NCBI GenBank assembly: GCA_964519955.1
Contig: CAZFLM010000009.1
Location: 1 to 64,000, forward strand
Direction of reading: 5' to 3'
DNA: 64,000 bases
DNA from: CAZFLM01 sp964519955
Lineage (GTDB): Bacteria > Armatimonadota > Chthonomonadetes > Chthonomonadales > CAJBBX01
Shown: positions 17,825-26,700 of the stretch, piece after piece
How the letters are laid out: each line of letters begins with the position of its first letter
Numbering within the stretch: position 1 is the stretch's first letter
Notes under the pieces: generated by a model
Database searches by the model: none
Told to the model about the DNA's origin: nothing
What the model saw: the letters and a program-made list of their open reading frames with translations, nothing else
Program-made: the position numbers and the translations under genes

Positions 17825-19810
17825 CTAGAATCGGCTGGCCTGCAGGTCGAAGAAGAACCGATGGCTGTACGTTGAGTAGATGAGCTGTATGTCGCGAAGC
17901 CCAATGCTCCGCGAGATGCCGACCTGATAGTCCCGGAAGCTGCCGGTGGTGAAGGTCTGCACAGTGGCGGTGAAGTTGACCCTCCAACGCCGCGCGAAGT
18001 TGTATGTCGTATCCGCGAGCAGGCTGGTGATCCCCGTGTCCAGCATCCGGCTGGCCATCGCCATCACATACCACTTCGATCCGCCGTTCGATCCCAGACT
18101 CACGTTCAGACGATGCCGCCCGCCGCCAGCCGTCGCGCCTGGCTGCCCAGTGAAGTCGTACGCGGCCTGAAGCGTGGCCGACTGGCTCAGCGAATGCTGC
18201 AAGGCCAACGAACTCACAACCCGCGCACCCGAGTAGCCCAGCCCCCCCCACTGATGCCCTAGCGTGATGTAGTTCGTGAGGGTCGTCCGCCGATCCAGCT
18301 TGAACGCGTCGCTGTAGAACCGGGCCTGGATGCCCTCGTTGGTGCCACTCGTCTTGTAGGTGCCCGCAACCGACGTGATCGACGACACGGTGCCGCCGTA
18401 CGCAACGCTGTACCCGCTCTTCCCCAGCCGCCGCGGCAGCGACTCGACGTACGCGTCGGCCGACGAGCCGGAATACGTCCGGCTGGTCAGCGATCGGTTG
18501 CCTGACAGAGTCAGCCCTACGGAGAAGTTCCCGATCCGCTTGTTCAGGTTCGAGCTGCCGTAGATGCCCCGGTGCTGAGGCAAGTCGATGTAGGCCGATC
18601 CACGAGTGTCGCCGCCGAAGTCCTGGCTATGGCTCCATCGGAAGCCCCAGTCGGTCCTGTTGAGACCAGTGAGCCCGAACTCACCCGTGAACCGCCGCCT
18701 CGTATCGCCCGCAGCGTAGGACTGGACCAGGTCGACGGACAGCCCCGGTCGGTTGCCGAAGCTCGATCTGCCGACCTGCTCACCGTACCGCAGCCGAAAC
18801 TGCCCTGTACTCGTCGGGGTCATATCGTAGTAGAACGGCACGTCGGCGCGCAGCCCGGTGGACCCAACCGTCAGCAACTGGTCGGAGAAGAGCTGCGAGG
18901 AGTAGAGAGGCAGCGTGTAGAACGCCATGGAGAAGACGTACTGCCCGTCCTGGTAGAACCGAGGCCGCTTGAATTGCAGCTTGTCGCCCGGGAAGAAGAG
19001 AACCTGCCGGGCGCTAACCACGAGCTTCGCTTCGGACAGGTCGTCCAGTTCGAAGATCGACGGCAGGATGCCCTTCTCCTGCACGGTCGTCTGCAGGTCC
19101 GTCCCCTTGATGCTCACCGGCCGAAGGCGCCCGTCTACCTCGGCGACCGCGTACCCCTGGCCGCTGGTCACGTTGTAGTTCAGCCTGCCGCAGTGCAGCT
19201 CCCGCTGCCCGCGCCGAAGCAGAACAGCCCCGTTCGCCCGCACCACGTTCGAGGTGCAGTCCAGTTGCAGCGTGTCCGCGCTGATCTGGACATTGCGGAA
19301 CGTCAGCGATGCCTGGAAGCCCAGCTTCCCGTCGTCGGTCGCGCCACGCTTCAGGGCTTCGATGACACGCTCGCCCGCGCAGTACACCAGCGACCCGGCG
19401 CTCTGAACGCTGATGTACGAGTTGCCCGCGACGGTCTCGGAGGCATCGTCGGTGAAGACGACCTCGCACTTCTCGAAGCCGCCCCCCTGCACGGCGGCCG
19501 TGACAGTCGCGGTACCTTTGCGCTGCGAACTGAGCCGCACCCGAGCCGCACCCGAGCGCGTCTGCGCGGTGGCTGTCGTTCCAGCCTGCGCGAACGTGCC
19601 CAGGTCCGTGCTGAACGTCACGGTCGTCCCATCAGCCAGGTACACGCCCCGGCTGTCGCGCGCCTCCGCGATGATCTCGGTGCTGTCGCGCCCGTCGTTC
19701 AGCACCGCCGCACGCGTGGTCTTGAGGCTCACCGTAGCGATCCCCATGCACTGCCCCGCGCCAGAGGCAGCAACCACAAGCGCAAGCACCCATCCGATCA
19801 CATTGCGCAT
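17825..19810 (-). CDS. Ig-like / OstA-like outer-membrane barrel protein
   Basis: A 661-residue exported protein. After a signal peptide (about 1-23), residues about 25-125 form a bacterial Ig-like (invasin Big-1 type) domain (TTRAAVLNDGRDSTEIIAEA, ADGTTVTFSTDLGTF). Residues about 180-240 look like an OstA/LptA-type repeat (SADTLQLDCTSNVVRANGAVLL), and the rest is a long run of amphipathic strands ending in F (FFFDLQASRF), as expected for an outer-membrane barrel. The OstA-plus-barrel order recalls LptD, the LPS-assembly pore, but an N-terminal Ig domain is not part of classical LptD. It is last in a run with the 2602-residue protein and a CsgG-like gene. Confidence 0.75.
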   Translation of the reverse strand: MRNVIGWVLALVVAASGAGQCMGIATVSLKTTRAAVLNDGRDSTEIIAEARDSRGVYLADGTTVTFSTDLGTFAQAGTTATAQTRSGAARVRLSSQRKGTATVTAAVQGGGFEKCEVVFTDDASETVAGNSYISVQSAGSLVYCAGERVIEALKRGATDDGKLGFQASLTFRNVQISADTLQLDCTSNVVRANGAVLLRRGQRELHCGRLNYNVTSGQGYAVAEVDGRLRPVSIKGTDLQTTVQEKGILPSIFELDDLSEAKLVVSARQVLFFPGDKLQFKRPRFYQDGQYVFSMAFYTLPLYSSQLFSDQLLTVGSTGLRADVPFYYDMTPTSTGQFRLRYGEQVGRSSFGNRPGLSVDLVQSYAAGDTRRRFTGEFGLTGLNRTDWGFRWSHSQDFGGDTRGSAYIDLPQHRGIYGSSNLNKRIGNFSVGLTLSGNRSLTSRTYSGSSADAYVESLPRRLGKSGYSVAYGGTVSSITSVAGTYKTSGTNEGIQARFYSDAFKLDRRTTLTNYITLGHQWGGLGYSGARVVSSLALQHSLSQSATLQAAYDFTGQPGATAGGGRHRLNVSLGSNGGSKWYVMAMASRMLDTGITSLLADTTYNFARRWRVNFTATVQTFTTGSFRDYQVGISRSIGLRDIQLIYSTYSHRFFFDLQASRF

Positions 19811-19913
19811 CGCCCGATCCGTCCCACTGCCGCCATACATCCGCCGAAGCCGACTCGCACACAGGCAGCGCACCTGAGGTGCGCCGCCCATGTGTCAACT
19901 CAGAGCCACCAAC

Positions 19914-20687
19914 CTAGTTGGGCGGAGCCGGAGGTCCATCGGTACCACCACCGCCGCCGCCGCCGCTCAGACCGATCCCGAGCCCCACGCCGATGGCCAG
20001 CAGGCCCCAGAGCCATGTGTTGGACCGCTTCTTCTTGGCGACCGGAGGAGCGGTGTTCTTGACCGGACCGGTCGTGTCCCGATTGAACGAGCCAGCCGGG
20101 ATGAGGTCCTTAACCACCGACTCCCCTGCAGCCCGGGCGGCCTCGACGGCCTTTTCCTCTTCCTTCGCGGCGCCGCCCTTAGCGCTTGCCCCACTCTTGA
20201 CCACGTTCTTCACGACCTTGCCGGTCTCGACCTCAATGATCCGGCCGCTCACAGTGATGTTCACCTGCTTCGCAGCGTCGTCCCACTGATAGTCGTCGAC
20301 GGAACCCACGAACACCTTATCGTAGCCCGCAAGCTTGCCCATCTTGATCGCCTTGCGATTGTCCTCGGCGAAGGGCGGGGTCACGTCGGCATCCGTGAGC
20401 TGCTGGTCGTTGTGCAGCCGCACGATGGTCGGGTGAGCTTTGTAGAACTGGGTCACCGAGTACAGCTTGGAGGCGATCGCGCGAGACGCCATCACCTCCG
20501 TCAGCCGCTCGGATACCGCGTCGGCACCGGGCACGCTGGCGGCGGTCACGTCGACCGGCAGAACCAGCAGGAGCGGCTTAGTCGCTTCAGCGAGGTTTCC
20601 CTTGCCGCTCTGAGCCATTGCCGACGAGCACCATCCAAGGCAGCAGGCTGCAGACACAAGGGTGAGCAAACGTTGAGAGCATTTCAT
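19914..20687 (-). CDS. CsgG/TolB-like exported protein with Gly-rich C-terminus
   Basis: A 257-residue protein with a signal peptide (MKCSQRLLTLVSAACCLGWCSSAMA). Residues about 40-170 resemble the alpha/beta fold of CsgG/GNA1162-like envelope proteins (LLLVLPVDVTAASVPGADAV, YDKVFVGSVDDYQW, VNITVSGRIIEVETGKVVKN). A charged linker leads to a membrane helix (TWLWGLLAIGVGLGIGL) and a poly-Gly tail. The ATG at 20687 follows AAGGAA. It lies 69 nt downstream of the 2602-residue surface protein gene and probably shares its transcript. I infer a role in envelope assembly or export; direct evidence is only the fold pattern. Confidence 0.65.
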   Translation of the reverse strand: MKCSQRLLTLVSAACCLGWCSSAMAQSGKGNLAEATKPLLLVLPVDVTAASVPGADAVSERLTEVMASRAIASKLYSVTQFYKAHPTIVRLHNDQQLTDADVTPPFAEDNRKAIKMGKLAGYDKVFVGSVDDYQWDDAAKQVNITVSGRIIEVETGKVVKNVVKSGASAKGGAAKEEEKAVEAARAAGESVVKDLIPAGSFNRDTTGPVKNTAPPVAKKKRSNTWLWGLLAIGVGLGIGLSGGGGGGGTDGPPAPPN

Positions 20688-20756
20688 GTGGCGGGTTCCT
20701 TGGCATCTGGGCACGAGCCGGCGGAGGATTGCGCCCCCGCCGGCTCCGTGCGCCAC

Positions 20757-23700
20757 CTAGCGGATCAGGACAACCGGTTGCGAGTACGTAGCCGAGTTGC
20801 CGTCGGCATCCGTTGCCCTCAGGCGCAGTACGTAGTTGCCTGCGGGCATCGCCGCTCCGCTGCCGTTTCGACCATCCCACAGGACCGAGTTGCTCCCTGC
20901 GGTGGCCGCGCGGCTCTGATTCAGCGTGCGGACCGTGGCGCCCGTGATGCTCTGCACCTCGACCTGCACCGTCGCGTCGGACGAGATCGTGTAGGACATC
21001 GACACCCCACCAGATGCCCTGCTCGCCGCCCGCACTGCGCTAATCACCAGCCTGGCGTTCTGCGTTGCAGGCGTGATGATCAGGGCGAACCGCCGCGCCG
21101 AGGAGTTGTCGCCGGTGTTGTACGTCAGGGTTCCGGCGCTGTTGATCGACCTTCTCGTGCCCGAGGCGATGTCAACCGCGGTCACCTTGTAGCGGCGTCC
21201 CAGGACCGCGATGTTCGGGAAGCTCACCGTCACGTCCGTGTTGGGCTGGTTCGACGCGATCTCGAAGCCCACCACGTCCTTGGTATCAACCGCCCGGCTG
21301 CCTTCCGTCACCGTCACCGTCCCAGCCGGCAGCATCTGCACGCTCACGTACTCGCCCAGGTACGGCGGCTTCTCGATCGTCTCCGCCCTCGACCTTGCCG
21401 AGCTGTCCAGCAAGATGAAGTTGTCCGTATCGATCGCCGTCTTCGTCCGGGCCACAACCTGCAGTTGGCTGGCCGTCAGGTCGGCGGCTCGCGTTGCAAC
21501 CGCCGCACGGCTATGCGCCGGCAGCACCAACTCGCAGGCTGCGGTCGCCCGCACCCAGTATCCTTGGCCCGGGTTCAGAACCGCGGTGCCCTGGATCAGC
21601 TTGTACGGCTTGTACGTGCCGGTGGCCGTCGCATCGTACGTCCACGCGTAGTTCCGGAGCGGGCTCTTGCCGTCGGTCAGGCTCATCTCCACGCCCTGGT
21701 AGCGCACCTTCATCGTGTTCCACGCCAGGGCCTGCAGCGAGACTGGACCGATGATGCTCCAGCCAGCCGGAACGCTGATCGAGTAGCTGCTCGTGCTGTC
21801 TGCCACCTTGCCCTGCGGGCTCAGCGTGACGGCCTGCGTCGGCCGCACCCAGACACCCATACCGGTCGTGACCCGCGGGAAGCCCGCATCCAGGTTGTAC
21901 GACAGGTACGAACTGGTCACCCAGGCCTGCATGTCGAGCACGGTCACAGGCAGGGCGGTCCCGCTCCCGTCCAGCGGATGGTAGATGCTGTTCGGGTCTG
22001 CGTTGGTCGGGATCAGCGGCGACGAGATCATCGCCAACTGGCCGGCGCCAACTCCGATATTCAGCCCGGTCAGCGTAGCCTTGAAGGTGAAGTCCTTCGT
22101 CAGGCTGTCGAACTTCCCGGTGACGCCGTCCCAGATCAGCCTGGCGATCCAGTCGCCCGTCTGATCCAAAGCAGCAGTCGTCGTGTAAGTGAACGAGCCG
22201 TCGATGTTGACCGTCAGGTCCTCGCTGAAGCCCGTGCCGTCCGGCCGGATCATCTGCAGCCGCACAGCCCGGTTGTCGGAGGTGATCAGGGCCGGATCGG
22301 TGACCAGAGTGCCTGCCACCGTGTACGTGCTGCCGACGGTACCCTCCGCGAGCGGGCTCGGCGTCGTCGTGAAGGACGCCGTGTTAAGCAGCGGCCCGGA
22401 CAGGGTCTCAGTAGCAGTCGGGCCCGGGAAGTACCCCGTGTAGTCCGCCGTCAGCGAATCGACGGCCGTGAACCGGTACGTGTGATCCCGCGCTGTGGTC
22501 GTCGACGGGAACCGGTACGTGTAGGTGTAGACCACACCCGTCGCGTAGTCGGTGCTCGTGCCGACCTTCGTCATCGTAAGCGCGTTCGTCGCATCGCCGT
22601 CGATGATCAGCTTAACCGACGACGGAGCAGTGTTGTCCGCGTTCTGATAGAGCACCTGGTAGGTGAAGCTCGTCGAGAGCGGACCGGATACCGGCGTAAG
22701 CGTGCCAGCCGTTGGCGCCGAGAGAACCAGCGTGGACCGGACCGTCAGGCCGCTGATCTCCGCGGTCGTCGGCATTCTGGTCGTGTCGCTGCCGTCCGAC
22801 GCCTCGAAGTAGAACGTCTTGGCGCCCGCCGTCAGCGTGATGGGCGCGCTCTCGAACACCACCGCGCCCGTGTAGTCCGGCGTGGTGCTCTTCGCCGTCA
22901 ACGTCACCGGGTTGGAGACGTCGGAGATGACCACCCTGACATACCCGCTCGACGTAGGCGCTACCAGATCCGCATCCGAGTAGGACACCCGGAACACGTA
23001 CTGGCTCTGGATAGACCCAGCAACCGCCGGCGTGAGCACGTTGCTTGCGTTCGGATACGACGGGCTGGTCGGCCCATCCGGGGTGCTCGCACTGTAGACA
23101 TACGCCGTCGGCAAGCTCAGCGTCGGAGCGTAGTTGATGGTCGGACCATCGAACCGCGACGTGCCAAGCGGAAGCTGCGTCGTCGTCGAGCCATCCGACG
23201 CGAAGAAGCTGTACTTGTGCGCGCCCCCGCCAATGCTCGAGCCAGGAACCGTGACGCCGTACGTCACCCCGAGCTTGATCTGCGTGTCGGTCGGGTTCGC
23301 CGGGCTCACCGCGCTCATCGCGAACGTCCCGACGACGCTGGTCCCGGTAGCATCCCACACGATCGCGTTGAGCGTCGAGGGCAGTGTGCCGTCCTCGTGG
23401 GTGTACACGATCGAGAAGGTGTAGTTCGTACTCACCGACCCGGAGATCGGCGCGAGCGTGCCGAACCGAACCGTGTCGGAAGGAGTCGGTCCACTGAGCT
23501 GGATCGCTCCATTCACCGTAAGCTTGCTCGCCTCGACCGCGGACGGGAACCTAACGGTATCCAGGACCACCGCCGCCGAGTCGCTGCTCGACTTGTCGGC
23601 CGCCACGAAGTGGAACGTCTTCTCCCCGGCGGTCAGCGTCAACGCAGCGCTGGTATAGACCACACCCGCCGCGTAGTCGAGCGTGCCCGATGGCGGCGTC

Positions 23701-26700
23701 AGCACGATGTTGTTCAGCTCAGTGTTCGTGCTGCTCATCATCTTCACGTACGACGGCGGCGTGATCGCGCCATCCGCGTCCGTGTACGTCACTCTGAACG
23801 TGTACGTGTTCTTGACGCTGCCGCTCGTCTCGGGCACCAGGAAGCCGGTGGTCCCATCCACGGTAGCAGGAGAGCCCGGCACGCCGCCAGCAGTCACCAC
23901 GACCTGCGCCGTGCCCAGCGTCGGAGCGTAGTTCACATACGGCCCCGCGTAGGTGCCCGAGGCAGGCAGCGGTGCGTTGTTCGAGCCCTGAGTAACCTGG
24001 AATGCGTACGTGTGGTTGCCAGGGTTGAACAGGCCCGTGCTCGTGTAGGTGTACTGAACGCCGGCCGAGTAGTCCGTACCCACCTTCGTGAAGTCCGCGA
24101 GTGCCACGGTCTTCACCGCGGTGGCGCCTTCGTACAGCGTCAGGGTGAGCGCATCCGGCGCCAGGTTCAGATCGTGCCGGTAGATCACGGAATACACGTA
24201 CGACGTCGCCGTCGTTCCGATGGCGGGGCTGACCGTTCCGTCGTTGGTGCCGACGCCAACAGTCGGGCCCTGGAGGCTCGGAAGCCCACCCTCGCCGATG
24301 GTCAGACCACCGGTGACAACCAGGTCGGTCGCGGCCTCGCCGAAGTCATCGACTGCCGTGAACTTCACGTTGCGCGTGCCGGTCACGGTGCTGTCCGGCA
24401 GGTTCTTGGCCAACATCGACCACGTGAACACCTGACCGTCGATGATCTTCTGGCTCGTCGTCGCCGGGAACTCGGGGAACGTGGACGGGGCCGGGCTCAG
24501 CGTCGCCCCCGTTATCTCCACGTACGTCCCCGCCGAGTCTGCAACGTACAGCTTGATGCTCGCAGCCTTCGTCGTCGCGTCCACCGGCGGGTCGCCGTTG
24601 AGATCGCTGTACTTGACCGCGAAGGTCACCGTCGACGACCGAGGCGCCGGGTTCGGCGTGACGTACTGGGTCGGCGTCGGATCCGACAGCACCGGCGGCG
24701 CATTGACCGTCAGCATCTGATCCGCCGGAACCGTCGGAACGCTGTACTCGCGATCCTGGAACCCGAACGTGATCCGGTGGGTACCCCAACTCAGCGGCTG
24801 CTCGGCGGTTGCCGTCTGCAGACCGTTCAGCAGTCTCGAGTTCTGATACACAGCGCCGGTCTTGTAGTCAGGCGGGCTGCTCACCAGCACCATCGGCACG
24901 GTCGTCGAACTCGTACCTGCGCTGTCCCACACATGCAGTTCGATCGGAACAGACGGAGGCAGGCCCGACGAGTTCTTGTACGTCACCTTGAACTGGTAGA
25001 TCTGGCTGCTCGACCCCTTCGGGAAGGGCTCGATCGTCGCACTGCTGAGGGCCCCAATGTCCTCGACGTTTGGCCCGGGCAGCTCAGTCGGCGTGGCCGT
25101 CGTCAGCGGGAAGCGCCCTTCGAGCGCCCCGTCGTTGGCTTCGAAGTGATACGTGTACTTCCCAACCGGCAGAGTGACGGTCGTCGTGTAGCGGACACCC
25201 TTCCGGTAGTCGATCGCCACCAGCTTCGCATCGTCCGGATGGATCGGCATCGCGTACGTGCCGCCACCGTTGATCACCAGCTTCACCGCCGACACCGTTG
25301 CCCCGCTCGTCGGGTCCGCCATGGTCGGAGCCTGGTTGTCGGCATCCGTGTAGACGGCCGTGAAGACGAAGCTCGTAGTCGGGTCGCCCTGCAGAGGCGT
25401 ACACGTCAGGTAGTTGAGATCCGGCTGCGTAAGGCCGTCTGCGGTCGGGCTGAGAACCGGCGCAGCGTCGGCCACGACCGGCGGACCGACAACCTGCTGG
25501 TGCCGATACGAGACCTTCACCACGCCGCTAGTGCCGGGATCGGCCGCCGAGGTGAACACCAGCGCCCGCTGCAGCGCGTCGATCGAGTAGTTCCCGCTAG
25601 CAGCAGCGGTCCCGTTCACCCAGACATACAGCGTGGTCGCGTCGGTGTTCCACAGGCGCGTGTTGTTGGTATCTACGTACGTCGGCGGGCTATCGACCGA
25701 GCGGGTAAGCGTCCGGGCCGTACCCAACCCGAGCGCCGTCGACCCGTCGCCCACCTGCAGCTCCGTCACCTCGGGCCCGACGCCGGCAACTGCTCCCTTG
25801 CCGTCGCTCGACTGGAACCGGTAGCGATACTCCTGCCCGGCGCCAGGGGCCGCCAGACGAACCGTCGACGGCAGGTGATACTGCTCGCCCACCACGTAGT
25901 TCGCCGTAGTCGAGTTCACCCGCACCAGGTTCGTGCCGGTGTCAGGAACCGCGGACACGATGTTATTCGTCGCCGTCTCGTACAGGTCGATGTAGGCCTT
26001 CACGTACGCCGGAGCGTCGTTGTCGGCGTCCGTGTACGTCACGAAGAAGTCGTACCGGGTCGCCGTGTTGTTGGCCTGGTCACTGGCCGAGAAGCTCGGG
26101 TTGCTCAGCCCCGGGAGGCGGTTCCCAACAATGGTCGGACCGTCGATCCAACCCGACGGGTTGCCATTGTCGTCGCCCTGAGGCAGGGTCACCCACTCGC
26201 CGTACTCACGGCGGATAGGCGCCTGAGCCGCCCAGTTATCGCGGAACTGGAAGTAGTAGTTGTGCTTCTGAGTAAGGCTCGCGGGAAGCTGGCTCAACAC
26301 CAACTGATAGCGAATGCCCTGCGAAGCCGAGTTCGACGCCGTCGACGTGTCGCGGGTCATCCGGTACCGCCGGTTGACCGGATCGTTGTCCAGGATCACC
26401 CATGCATCGATGGGAAGGTCGTTGTCCGCATCGGTGTACGTAACCGAGTACGTGTACTGGCCGCCCTCGACACCCGATGTCGGACTGACCGACGGATTGC
26501 TCAGCACGGGCTTGCTGTTAACCCACGGCTCCAGCGTGTAGTTCTTGCCGACAGTGGTCTGCCCGAACAGCACGGACTCGCTGCGGGCGGGCAGGCCGGT
26601 CGCCTGGACGTCCTCGAACCGCGACCACGGGTCCATCGACGCGATAGGACGCCTCGGCCATATTGCCCGATGGTTCCCATCATCGGCGTCGAAGTAGAAC

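Noticed and set aside
17825..19810. Firm assignment as lptD
   Set aside because: The OstA-like part and barrel fit, but the Ig domain and the gene context do not, so the symbol was not used.
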